The notes: generated from the sequence alone by a model not told the origin. Shown: positions 17,586 to 26,074, numbered from the stretch's first letter. The stretch is 64,000 nt of DNA from Natrinema sp. SYSU A 869 (GCF_019879105.1 NZ_CP082248.1:744001-808000); one strand, 5' to 3'. Numbers and translations are program-made.

Positions 17586-18003
17586 TCTGTCCCGTTTCGA
17601 GTATTTAAACTCTACCGATGTACTCTATGTTTAATCTATCAAATAGGGGGTGTATAGAGTCGTTCAGCGACTGCAAGCTCCGTAGAATCTGTTAGAGGGG
17701 TTCTTTCCGGCGACGGATAATCAGTTCACGGACCCGTGCTTCGTGGTCTGTACCGCCACGAAAGTAGGCGGTCAGGATCGCTTCAAGATTTCTGACCGGC
17801 TAGCTTGCAGATCAACACACTGTTCGGTCAACTCATCCAGTTCGTCTACGAGTTCCTCTGTGACCGCCACCCAAACTCTGTGTTGGGCATTACCTGATGC
17901 CTCCTAAGAACGCCTTGCAGCCGCTGCAAAATAATCCCAGCGCCTCAACCGGTTGACAGACTTGCTGTACGACACTACCATATATATACTCGAAACGGGA
18001 CAG
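17586..18003. mobile_element. 418-bp MITE-like element nested in the IS6 transposase
   Basis: Bounded by a perfect 17-bp inverted repeat: CTGTCCCGTTTCGAGTA at 17587-17603 and TACTCGAAACGGGACAG at 17987-18003. It is flanked by a 7-bp target duplication TTTTCGA at 17579-17585 and 18004-18010. It carries the relic of a small ribbon-helix-helix-type gene and no transposase, so it moved in trans. No other copy is seen in this window. Confidence 0.82.
17692..17890 (-). pseudogene. CopG/ribbon-helix-helix-like small protein relic inside the 418-bp element
   Basis: On the minus strand the readable text is RVWVAVTEELVDELDELTEQ, then QASRSEIL, then after a one-base slip EAILTAYFRGGTDHEARVRE and LIIRRRKEPL before TAA 17692-17694. 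A short beta strand followed by two helices with SRSEI.EAIL is typical of ribbon-helix-helix DNA-binding proteins. An AGGAGG and ATG 17890 (MPNT) lie in a third frame, so a second slip is needed near 17878. Both breaks are consistent with lost bases. The intact ancestor was perhaps a repressor or accessory gene of the element. Confidence 0.55.
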
Positions 18004-18826
18004 TTTTCGACGTGGTTTCGGTCGGTATAGTTGATCCAACCGCTCAGCCCTAACCGAGAGAGCAGTCCGATAGACGAATTGATCGACGAGAAACTCAGCC
18101 TTGGAGAGATCGTGTTTCTCGGTCAATTTATGCAGGAATGCAGCGGCTGGATCGGTTCCCCGCCGTCCAAACACTGCAACATCAAGAATAAGCCGTGAGT
18201 CTAGGTCGATTGCAGCGTACACCCAATACCAGTCGCCGTTACTCTTGACAGCGGTTTCATCAATAGCGACCCGCGACGGCGAAGCCAACGGCGGGTCTGG
18301 GACGCTGTCAGCCAGCCGATGCACCCAGTACCAGATTGCTTGATGAGTGCGTTCTACGCCAATCAAGCGAAGAATTGCTTGTGTCTCTCGAAGCGAACAA
18401 CCGGTCGCGTGGAGTCGGACGGCGAACACCCTGACGGGCGTCGCCGTCCGCTCACGCTCTCAAGATCCATCAAATTCCGCTGCGTAGCACTCGCTGAGCA
18501 GGTCTGCGAGCATCATTCCAAACTAACTCCACGACCTGCTCGTTCCTCAAACTGGCCTAACTAGACACTGCCGTTATACGCTATATTTTGTTCTGAATAA
18601 AGATTTTTGCGCCACATAATACACAAAACAATTAAATCGAGAGTGTTCCAAGCACGTTCTTCAGAAATAGTACAAAAAATGCAATGTCAACAATACCTCA
18701 TTTTCCGCCAGTGATAGAATATTATTAAACTATAGTTGTCGTCGAACGAACTTGAGCTCAGAAACCAACGGCATGGAAGTCGAGACACCATCGAACACAT
18801 CTGGAAGAAAATAAGAAGCGAAATAG

Positions 18827-18834
18827 CTTCATTC
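18827..18834. repeat. Target-site duplication, left copy (IS5 element)
   Basis: CTTCATTC adjoins the left inverted repeat; the identical 8-mer follows the right end at 19774-19781. Confidence 0.9.
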
Positions 18835-19773
18835 GGCTGTGTTGAATCACTAGACAGCGGCGGAATGGTTCGCTAAATCGAAGGTCTTGAAGCGGGAGAC
18901 TTCAGTTGTTCATGACCCAAATCTCCCGCTTCATTGGGGCAGTTGTGCCGATTGCTCAAACGTTACTGGCGATGGAGACGAATCCGCCGCCCCGAAAGGT
19001 GGCGGCGGATTCACCGACTATGCCCTCGTTTCCCTGCATTGTCTGCGGATTTACCTCGATACGTCCTATCGAATGACGATCGATCTGCTGAAGGAAATGC
19101 CGCAAATAACAGGGGAGATCGGCCTTGATACGGCCGATCTCCCCGCACCATCTACGCTGTGTAAGGCGTTTGATCGGATCGAGATGAGCGTTTGTCGAGT
19201 GTTGCTGTGCCAGTCGGCGCAGCTACACGACCTCTCTGAGCACGCTGCGATCGACGCTACGTTCTATGAGCGAGATCGTGCAAGCCGTCACTACTGTCAA
19301 CGAACGAATTATCGCGTTCAGACGCTCAAAGTAACCAAACTCGTCGATACAGCAACGCAAGCTGTGCTTGATCTTCACTGCTCGACGACGTTAGAAGGCA
19401 GCGACGCAGATCTCTGTGAGCAGATCGCCCGCCGGAACGCGGGCGATCTGCGGTCTCTAGCCGCTGATAAGGGCTATGACAAGCAACAACTCCGCGAACG
19501 ACTCCGTGAACTCGACATTCGCCCGCTGATCAAACACCGGATCTTCGCTCCGTACGATCACGCACACAACGCCCGTATTGATGAAGATCGGTACGCTCAG
19601 CGGTCAATGGCCGAAACCGTCAACTCAGCCGTCAAGCGCTCGCTCGGCTACGCCGTGCGAGCGCGTAGCTGGTATCGAGAGTTCCGTGAAATTTCTCTGA
19701 TGTGTGTCGTCTACAACATCAAACGTGCCGTCAAACAGTGAAATCTACCGCCTTACAGCGATTCAACAGAGCC
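18835..19773 (+). mobile_element. IS5-family insertion sequence
   Basis: A 939-bp element with terminal inverted repeats GGCTGTGTTGAATC (18835-18848) and the complement of GGCTCTGTTGAATC (19760-19773), differing at one position. It is flanked by 8-bp direct repeats CTTCATTC. It encodes one DDE transposase. The host sequence it entered looks like the tail of another transposase, so this is an insertion into mobile DNA. Confidence 0.9.
18912..19741 (+). pseudogene. IS5-family transposase with one frameshift near its N-terminus
   Basis: The expected N-terminus MTQISRFIGAVVPIAQ starts at ATG 18912, but the frame then shifts; the body reads NVTGDGDESAAPKGGGG, FTDYALVSLHCLRIYLD and onward to AVKQ. 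One extra A in CAAAC near 18957-18961 joins them. A reading from TTG 18887 in the body frame avoids the shift but gives a foreign N-terminus. Catalytic residues are visible: Asp in AAIDATFYERD, Asp in AADKGYDKQQ and Glu in SMAETVNSAVKR. It is probably active if the lost base is a sequencing artefact. Confidence 0.75.
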
Positions 19774-19781
19774 CTTCATTC
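19774..19781. repeat. Target-site duplication, right copy (IS5 element)
   Basis: CTTCATTC, identical to 18827-18834. Confidence 0.9.
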
Positions 19782-19986
19782 ACAAACTACATTGATGACG
19801 CTCATACAGAAACTGATGACTAGTGGCTCCGTCCTCACGGTCAGCTAACGGAGTGCTGGCAGTGATTGCGTCGGATAAGATAGATACGAATCGGACAAGA
19901 AGAGGTTGAGGACTGCGACGACGGTACCGGCAACTACCATCCAGACGTCGACGACGATCTAGTTCTATCTGTGGAATAACTTTGGT

Positions 19987-20079
19987 GAACCACCTCGGGG
20001 TTACGTGGTTCGAGAGATCAAAGGTCTCTCGTCATCACGAGATGGTTTCGCCGTCTCGGACGACCCCGAGGCACTCGGC
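19987..20079. ncRNA. Run of four hairpins, possible end/omega-RNA relic of an IS200/IS605-type element
   Basis: Four consecutive perfect short stems: GAACCAC/GTGGTTC (19987-20011), CGAGAGA/TCTCTCG (20011-20031), CTCGT/ACGAG (20028-20041, mutually exclusive with part of the second), and CTCGG/CCGAG (20055-20070) nested within GCCG/CGGC (20050-20079). Such dense structure without a protein gene resembles the right ends of haloarchaeal IS1341/IS605-type elements, where the guide (omega) RNA is encoded. No tnpB is adjacent. The direction of transcription and whether it is transcribed at all are unknown. Confidence 0.4.
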
Positions 20080-20328
20080 TTGTTCCGCCTGTAGAGAAAG
20101 ACCGGAAGATCAATCTGGGGAACCTCAAGTAGCAGTCATCCACGGTCCTGGCGGCTTCGAGTCTGCTAGCGGAGCAGGGCGAGTGCCCCAGATGGTCCGA
20201 GAATCAGAGATTTTCGGGATCTTCAAAAAGAGCACACCGTGTTCGTTTGGATCTCGCGAATCTCTGGTTCGCTTAGTGACGAGATACCAGAGATGTCTCG
20301 AATCACGTGACCCGGAAGCGGTTCACTG
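20080..20328. other. Stretch with no recognised gene
   Basis: Between the hairpin cluster and the malate synthase stop codon I see no coding sequence with family-like features on either strand. Confidence 0.3.
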
Positions 20329-21633
20329 CTATCCGACGATCATCGCACGGTCGACGATGTCCTCACCGTACATCTCTTCGAGATCCTCGTGCTGGTCAGG
20401 ACGGTTTTCGTAGACGTCCTGGAACAGGTTGATCGGCGTTTGAGCCGCCTGGTAGGTCGCTTCGTCCCACATGCGGTCGTTACTGATGCTGACCTCGATC
20501 CCGTCGATGAGCAGCGTCGCCGACTGCTCCATCGCGATGGCACCCCGGCCAGCCTCTTTGGCTGCCTCGAACTCCTCCATCGAGTCGACGATGTCGATCA
20601 TGCTCGGGATGTAGTCGGCCAAGTCGAGCAGCTCCTGCTCCAGTTCGTCTGCATCGAGTTCGCGCTCGTCGCCATTGATACGGAGTCGGTACTGGTCGTC
20701 ACCAGTCTCCTCGAGTTCGATATCGTCGCCGTGGTACACGTAGCGGCCGTCTTCCTCGTCGAGTTCGACCTCGCGGCCATCAACATCGAGGAGCCAGCTA
20801 CCGGTTTTCGGCGGTAGCGGTGACTTGTTCGCTTCTTCGACCTGCCCGGGGGTCAGCGACCAGATGCCGAGCATCCCCTTCGCCTGATTGTCTATCATCC
20901 GCTCGTGGTAGCCCTCGACATCCCTGATGTCGTCGTATGGACCGTCGACCGCGATGAGACCGTTCGCACTCGCACCTCGAGAGGTGTTGTGGCGGAGCTC
21001 CGGCCACGGCGGCAGCTTACCGGTCGGTGTCATCGCACGCATGTCCTTCGTATAGTCGACTTCCCCGTCTACGAGGAGGAACATACGCTCAAGGTTGTTC
21101 GCGGGCTTGCCCATCTCGTCGCGGAGATCGCCCATCGCCAGCTCGGCCTCTCCGCTCTCGACGATGACCGACATGGCCAGAGTTCCCTCCTCGAGGCCAT
21201 GTTCGTTCTCGACGATGGTCAGGAACTCGTCGGCCTTCTTCCAGTCGTCGATGTCACCGACTTCGGGAATGACGAAGCCGTCGATGTGTTCGACCGCTCC
21301 GTTCTCGGGGTCGGCGATTTCCAGAATGCGCTGGAAGCTCTGATATCGGGTACTGGGGCTTTCTCTGTGCCAGACGACGCGGGGATGAATCTCGCCCGGG
21401 AAATCGGCCCCGTGTTCCGAGACCACGTCGATGATGTTCTGGGCACCTTCGCCGCGCATCGACGGAGCCGTCGCGTCCTCGTTGTCAGGCACCCACACGT
21501 CAGGTGCCTGTATTCCGCGGAGCTGGACTGCACGCTCCAGCATCTTGGCCGAATTGTCTTCTCCTTCTACGGCAGTCGGAGTAGTAAAGAAGGTTCGCAC
21601 GAACTCTCGATCATGCTGTCGTTGCATATTCAT
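20329..21633 (-). CDS. aceB: Malate synthase, haloarchaeal type
   Basis: Condenses glyoxylate with acetyl-CoA to malate. The 434-residue protein matches the haloarchaeal malate synthase isoform, which belongs to the HpcH/CitE-related TIM-barrel group and is much smaller than bacterial malate synthases A and G. Recognisable stretches: DREFVRTFFTTPTAVEGED, VPDNEDATAP, HPRVVWHR, HIDGFVIPEVGDIDDWKKAD, MSVIVESGEAELAMGDL, ERMFLLVDGEVDYTKDMRAM and a C-terminal QTPINLFQDVYENRPDQHED. No isocitrate lyase is in the window, but a glycolate/lactate-type oxidase lies at 26.1 kb and could supply glyoxylate. The IclR regulator encoded upstream on the same strand is a plausible controller. Confidence 0.93.
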   Translation of the reverse strand: MNMQRQHDREFVRTFFTTPTAVEGEDNSAKMLERAVQLRGIQAPDVWVPDNEDATAPSMRGEGAQNIIDVVSEHGADFPGEIHPRVVWHRESPSTRYQSFQRILEIADPENGAVEHIDGFVIPEVGDIDDWKKADEFLTIVENEHGLEEGTLAMSVIVESGEAELAMGDLRDEMGKPANNLERMFLLVDGEVDYTKDMRAMTPTGKLPPWPELRHNTSRGASANGLIAVDGPYDDIRDVEGYHERMIDNQAKGMLGIWSLTPGQVEEANKSPLPPKTGSWLLDVDGREVELDEEDGRYVYHGDDIELEETGDDQYRLRINGDERELDADELEQELLDLADYIPSMIDIVDSMEEFEAAKEAGRGAIAMEQSATLLIDGIEVSISNDRMWDEATYQAAQTPINLFQDVYENRPDQHEDLEEMYGEDIVDRAMIVG

Positions 21634-21802
21634 AAGTCCATCCGAGTATATTCATTTCCGATATTAAAGTGTTTGGTGAGGGGCTCGGCTACCGGCAAAC
21701 CAGAACACGAACGGGGACAGCAAGAAGATGAGTGGAATCTCGCACAGGACCTCGAATGCGACACCACCTAAAGCGGTCAGCGGCCATTCCTGTGGTAACG
21801 AA

Positions 21803-22570
21803 TCAGAGATTGTACTTGTTGAGTTCGATTACATTCGCTACTCGACAGAGCTGATCGACGAACTCGTTCGATTCCCAAGCATCGTCGATTCGAGCGGTCG
21901 GGCCCGAGATGCTGATCGCTCCAATGACATCGGAATCGAATCTGATCGGCGCGGCGATACAGCGAAGCCCCTCGAGGCGCTCTTCGTCGTCGACCGCGAA
22001 GCCACGGTCACGTGTTCGCTCTAATTCCTCGAAGAGTTCGTCGCGGGACGTTATCGTCTGCGGGGTAACCTCCGGCAATCCCTGCTGATCGATGATTTCC
22101 TCGACCCGGTCCGACGGAAGGTGAGAAAGAATCGCTTTGCCGAACGCCGTACTGTGCATATGGTGTCTACACCCTACGTACGTATCCAGTTCGACCGCGC
22201 GCTCACCCTTCGCCCGACAGAGATAGACCCCCTTCCCGTCCTCTTCGACGACGAGGTGCACTAACTCTCCCGAGACGTCCGCCAGTTCCTGGATCTTCGG
22301 TTCGGCAACTTTGTAGACGTCTATCTCGCTCCGTATCTGACCGCCGATGTCGAGGAATTTGAGACCGAGACGGTAGGCTTTGGTTTCGGAGTTCTTGACC
22401 ACGTATCCGTGCTCCTCGAGCGTGGTCAGATGGTTGTGGATAGCACTCTTCCCCATCTCGAGTTCGCTGGCTAACGTCGTGACCCGTGCCTCGCCCAACC
22501 GATTGAGCTCACTAATAAGTCGCAACGATTTCTCGGTCGTCCGAACGGGGTTTTTGGCCCGATTTTCCAT
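21803..22570 (-). CDS. IclR-family transcriptional regulator
   Basis: A 255-residue regulator from ATG 22570 (MENRAKNPVRTTEKSLRLIS); an ATG 27 bases earlier is possible. The N-terminal winged helix (about residues 10-70) includes SELEMGKSAIHNHLTTLEEH. The C-terminal effector domain (about 80-250) includes HMHSTAFGKAILSHLPSDRV and AAPIRFDSDVIGAISISGP. IclR proteins typically bind small carboxylic acids and control adjacent catabolic genes. It lies about 170 bp upstream of aceB on the same strand, so aceB or the acid-catabolism genes are likely targets. Confidence 0.9.
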   Translation of the reverse strand: MENRAKNPVRTTEKSLRLISELNRLGEARVTTLASELEMGKSAIHNHLTTLEEHGYVVKNSETKAYRLGLKFLDIGGQIRSEIDVYKVAEPKIQELADVSGELVHLVVEEDGKGVYLCRAKGERAVELDTYVGCRHHMHSTAFGKAILSHLPSDRVEEIIDQQGLPEVTPQTITSRDELFEELERTRDRGFAVDDEERLEGLRCIAAPIRFDSDVIGAISISGPTARIDDAWESNEFVDQLCRVANVIELNKYNL

Positions 22571-22712
22571 ACACGATCGTATTCTAGCCGAATTCATAAG
22601 TCTTGTTCCCTCATAGAAAACGAAATCCGGGGAGGCAAGGATTCGTCTCCTAGGTGAGACGACCTGATACTATCAGCTGAAAATTTTTCAAAGAGGCGTA
22701 CATTGTTCTGAT

Positions 22713-23448
22713 ATGGCCTCTCTCGACAACATCTCTACCGAAGACTCCGCCAAGTCTTGGCGGAAGTCGAGGAAAAGAAGCTGTCACAGCGGCTGATGGC
22801 GGCAATCAACTACATCGAAGAAGACGGTGCGACGCTAGAAGAGGTCGCTGAACGCTATGGATATACTGCTGGCTGGCTCTCGCGGTAGCTTGATCGACTC
22901 GAACGGCTCGTTGGTGAGCCGTTCGAGGAGGGCGTCTACGACGAACACCGTTCAGGAAGGCCCTCAGAACTCTCCGACGAAGAGTACGAACGGTTCGTTG
23001 AAGCACTCCACAAGTCTCCAGAAGAGGTTGGATTTGACGCGCCTGCATGGTCTGTTCCACTAGCTCGTCACTATCTCTCCGAGGAATTCGACGTTGACTA
23101 CTGCGAGCGTCATGTTCGACGAGTGATGACCGAGGCCGGGCTGTCCTGGAAGACAGCTCGGCCGGAGTTTCACAAATCCGATGAGCGAGCACAGGAAGCG
23201 TGGCAGGACCATCCTTTTACTCAGCGAACGAGTGGATGAAGCCTTCATGAGGCGATCCAGTGCTTAACCGAACACCGATTCTTCCGCGGGGTTCAGCTCC
23301 GGTGAGCCCCGCGGAAGAGTGCTGGCGGCAACTCGATCAATCACTCGACAACCGCCTATTCGAAACGCTTGACGAACTTCGTGATGCTGCTCTCTGCGCA
23401 CTCGATGACATCAACGTTCCAGATATCTTTACGTACTTATGTCCGTGA
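22713..23448 (+). pseudogene. IS630-family transposase relic
   Basis: Degraded relative of the IS630 transposase at 38.5-39.5 kb. Recognisable parts: ATG 22713 with MASLDNISTEDSAK, then after a slip QRLMAAINYIEEDGATLEEV, AERYGYTAGWLSR, a TAG near 22886, LDRLERLVGEPFEEGVYDEH, KSPEEVGFDAPAW, and a C-terminal SPAEECWRQLDQSLDNRLFE ending at TGA 23446-23448. The central part with the first two catalytic Asp residues is deleted around 23240-23280. Frameshift, nonsense codon and deletion make it dead. Confidence 0.75.
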
Positions 23449-23818
23449 GTATGAGTACAGGTGGTTCCACATCGACCACAGTGCGAGTGCTACTTGGAAT
23501 AGAGACCAGCTTATTCTGATATAGAGAACAGTAGCCCCCGTGCCGACTTTTCTTTTTCCGTTCACTGGTGAAAACCGCTCCAAGAATTACGTACATATGA
23601 GTGTAAAATTCGGGAGAGTATCCGGTGAGGTGAGGCTCGTTCTAACATAGAGAACAAATGTGTGGGTGAAAGTACCAACCTGACCGGATAGTGGATACCC
23701 GAGTCAACTTCGTCGGAAGAGTGGCGATCAAGCAGAACCCACGTTACAGCTGCTCGGTTTCCGCTGTCAGGCGAAATAGGCAGCGTTTCGAAAACCCGCG
23801 ATTCGTGGTGGACCGGAT
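23449..23818. other. Stretch with no recognised gene
   Basis: About 370 bp between the IS630 relic and the VOC gene. Two similar short motifs, GATATAGAGAACA near 23519 and AACATAGAGAACA near 23644, are the only repetition I see; they may be remains of insertion-sequence ends. Confidence 0.25.
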
Positions 23819-24187
23819 CTACTCTAACAGTTCGACCAGTTCAACCTTCCGTCCGTCCGGATCGTAGACGAACGCCGTCCGGGCACCCGCTTCGGGCTGA
23901 TCGCCCGGTTCCTCTATGACGCCGTAGTGGTCGATCGATTCGAAGACGTCATCGACGTCGTCAACGCCGATAGCGAGATGGTCCCACGCCGTCCCCTGCT
24001 CGAACTCCGCATCGTCCGTGGTATCCGAGAGCTGGAGTTCGGTCCCGGTTTCGTCCGCAATGTACCGGTTTTGCGTTTCCCCGTCCAGAGTTTCGAACTC
24101 CCAGCTCTCCTCAAAGCCAAATTGTTCGTAAAATTCGATGGTCTCGTCAGCATCGGCGACATTGATATTGATATGGATAAGCTCCAT
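23819..24187 (-). CDS. VOC-family (glyoxalase I-like) protein
   Basis: A single-domain vicinal oxygen chelate protein of 122 residues with the two beta-alpha-beta-beta-beta halves. Candidate metal ligands are His5 in LIHININ, Glu55 or so in TELQL, a His in WDHLAIGVDD and a Glu in KVELVELL, the pattern of glyoxalase I-type proteins. It could detoxify methylglyoxal or another alpha-oxoaldehyde, or act on a ring compound. It is flanked by a dead insertion sequence and a dead DUF296 gene, so its operon context is lost. Confidence 0.82.
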   Translation of the reverse strand: MELIHININVADADETIEFYEQFGFEESWEFETLDGETQNRYIADETGTELQLSDTTDDAEFEQGTAWDHLAIGVDDVDDVFESIDHYGVIEEPGDQPEAGARTAFVYDPDGRKVELVELLE

Positions 24188-24300
24188 GTCCTACGTCCTG
24201 ATACTCAACCTATTAAGTTCATTGGGTATCGGCCGTCCAAAGACCGGTCGGAGCAGTCGCCGGGCGACGAGTTCGAATCGGTAGTTCGGCTCTTCCGGCA

Positions 24301-24726
24301 CTACTCATTGAGCCAGAGGTCCAGGCCCGTCGGTTCGTGCGGTGTCTGGACCAACGGCTCCTCGAACGCTCGGAGGTAGAGTTCGCCGGCGAAGACGGTC
24401 GCCGAATCGAGGTAGCCCACGAGCGTTTCGCCATCCCGCCGCGAAAGGACGACGTGAGTGTGCGCAAACACGTCGTCATTGAGTATCGATACGTTACCGA
24501 CGCAGGCCGCAACTTCCAGCGGTTCGTCGAATGTTACTGGCCCGTACTCCTGTTAGTCCTGATCGTAGAACCAGATCTCGGCGTCTTGAACCGCACCCAT
24601 CGCATTGAATCAGCCCGCTTCGATGTTCTCCTCGCGTGCCAAGTCCTCGATTTCGGTTCGCCAGTCGCTTCCTGTTTCGAGTCGTGCCATGTACTCTCGT
24701 ATCGAATCGACTTGCTGGTACTCCAT
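24301..24726 (-). pseudogene. DUF296/PCC-domain protein gene with two stop codons
   Basis: Read on the minus strand from ATG 24724-24726, a 142-codon frame gives MEYQQVDSIREYMARLETG, SDWRTEIEDLAREENIEAG, stop, FNAMGAVQDAEIWFYDQD, stop, QEYGPVTFDEPLEVAACVGN, then HTHVVLSRRDGETLVGYLDS and ATVFAGELYLRAFEE, to TAG 24301-24303. This is the plants-and-prokaryotes conserved (DUF296) domain, including the HTH motif that usually supplies metal or ligand contacts. The two in-frame stops are TGA at codon 39 (24610-24612, probably from TGG) and TAA at codon 58 (24553-24555). No base loss is needed, so this is true decay. Confidence 0.72.
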
Positions 24727-24793
24727 ACCGTACTTCGTAGACAGTTCCGCAAAAAGATTGGGGTCGAACCGTTTCTAAAAACCGATTCTTCGA

Positions 24794-25922
24794 TCAGGTC
24801 TCCGTTCGCTGGGCGTCCACGACGGCGACCGCAGCGAGATTGACGATATCTTTCACCTCGTCGCCGCGCTGCACGACGTGAACCGGCTTATCCATACCGA
24901 CGAGAATCGGACCGATCGCTTCGGCTCCGCCCAGGCGCTGCAAGAGCTTGTAGCCGATGTTGCCGGATTCGAGATTCGGGAAGACGAGGACGTTCGCCAG
25001 TTTTTCGAGTTCGGAGAAGCCGTAGGCCCCGTTCAGCATCTCCTCGACGACGGCGGTGTCCGCCTGCAACTCGCCATCGCGAAAATGATTGGCTCCTCCG
25101 CCATCGATCGGACCATCTCTCGGGAAACGATTCCACCAGCCGAGAGCCCGACGAACACGTCTGCCCCTTCCATCGCATCGGCGAGCCCTCCTTCTGGAAG
25201 GTCGCGTGCGAACTGGCGCTTGTACTCGTTCACTTCGGCCCCACGAGATTCGGTGATGATCCCCGTAGAGTCACACATCGTGATGTTTTCCGGATCGACA
25301 CCAAGCGAGACGTAAAATCGGGCCGTCGCGATAGCGCTTGCCTCCGCCCCCGAGAACACGACATCTAGCTCCTCGAAACTCTTTTCAGCGATCTCGACTG
25401 CGTTCAACAGTGCGACCCCGCTAATGATCGCGGTGCCGTGTTGGTCGTCGTGAAACACCGGAATCGACATCTCCTGCCGGAGTCGTTCCTCGATCTCGAA
25501 GCACTCCGGCGCTTTGATATCCTCGAGGTTGATACCGCCGAAGGTCGGTTCCATCGCTTTCGTCGAACTGATTATCGCCTCCAGATCATCGAGATCAAGT
25601 TCAATGTCGAAAACGTCGATATCAGCGAATCGCTTGAAAAGGACACCTTTTCCTTCCATGACCGGCTTCGAGGCCTGTGCACCGATATCACCGAGTCTGA
25701 GCACGGCCGAGCCGTCCGAAATTACGCCGACGAGATTCCCTTTTGCTGTGTAGGTGTAGGCATCGGTCGAATTCTCGTCGATCGCACGACACGGGCTGGC
25801 AACGCCGGGAGAGTACGCCAATGAAAGGTCTCACTGCGTATTGGTCGGTTTGGTAGTCGTGATCTCGGTTTTCCCGGTGGTTCCGACTCGTGGTAGTCGA
25901 ATAATCCGTCTTCTAACGACAT
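24794..25922 (-). pseudogene. NAD(P)-malic enzyme (MaeB type), internally deleted
   Basis: Relic of a two-domain malic enzyme (oxidative decarboxylation of malate to pyruvate) with a C-terminal phosphotransacetylase-like domain. The N-terminus MSLEDGLFDYHESEPPGK starts at ATG 25922; a T4 run near 25869 has lost a base, and TGA 25831-25833 interrupts before [11 protein letters not shown]. The malic domain ([36 protein letters not shown]) then stops at EEPIIFAMA and jumps to [18 protein letters not shown], the last part of the phosphotransacetylase-like domain. About 350 residues are missing. With a nonsense codon, a frameshift and a large deletion it cannot be functional. Confidence 0.82.
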
Positions 25923-26074
25923 ATTAATGTTTTTAACAAACACTATTTTAAAGATATTGTCGCCCGAGAATAGGTTGACTAGTGGTACTGAGTGAAGCGG
26001 ATACCGACCAGAGCGTTTCGTTCGTCAAATTCTAATCTTTTACCATTAATACTAAATAGAGAATATAACGAGAG

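Larger units (their letters stand above)
17413..18516 (-). pseudogene. IS6-family transposase, inactivated
   Basis: DDE transposase. From ATG 18516 it reads MMLADLLSECYAAEFDGS, then a TGA where a sense codon is expected, then ERERTATPVRVFAVRLHATG, VAIDETAV (first Asp), LDSRLILDVAVFGRRGTDPA and FLVDQF (second Asp). A frame slip follows RTALS. After YTDRNHVE the gene is cut by a 418-bp insertion and resumes as EKWFHTLKMRV (catalytic Glu), ending PVEEVQN at TAG 17413-17415. Removing the insertion and one duplication copy rejoins HVEKWFHTLK exactly. At least one nonsense codon, one frameshift and one insertion make it non-functional. Confidence 0.8.
17406..18572 (-). mobile_element. IS6-family insertion sequence, broken by a nested element
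   Basis: Ends are GCACTGTCTAGTT at 17406-17418 and the complement of GGCAGTGTCTAGTT at 18559-18572. Without the nested 418-bp insertion plus its 7-bp duplication it would be about 740 bp, right for IS6-type elements. No clear 8-bp target duplication is visible. A second, more damaged relative with the same terminal motif lies at 53.0-53.7 kb. The transposase is inactivated several ways (see next entry). Confidence 0.8.
18736..19823 (+). pseudogene. C-terminal transposase relic split by the IS5 element
   Basis: Ignoring the IS5 insertion and one copy of its 8-bp duplication, a short frame reads NELELRNQRHGSRDTIEHIW, KKIRSEIASF, then TNYIDDAHTETDD and TAG 19821-19823. RNQRHGSRDTIEHIWKKI resembles the block around the catalytic Glu of haloarchaeal DDE transposases (compare RHGNRN.VERVF). 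This is inference from a short, AT-rich remnant. The preceding 150 bases hold no recognisable coding sequence. Confidence 0.3.

Noticed and set aside
18887-19741. IS5 transposase starting at TTG 18887
   Set aside because: The true family N-terminus MTQISRF lies at ATG 18912 in another frame; the TTG start gives unrelated residues caused by one missing A.
19982-20413. 143-codon plus-strand frame over the hairpin cluster
   Set aside because: Covers repeated stem-loops and runs into the end of aceB; sequence is low-complexity and not protein-like.
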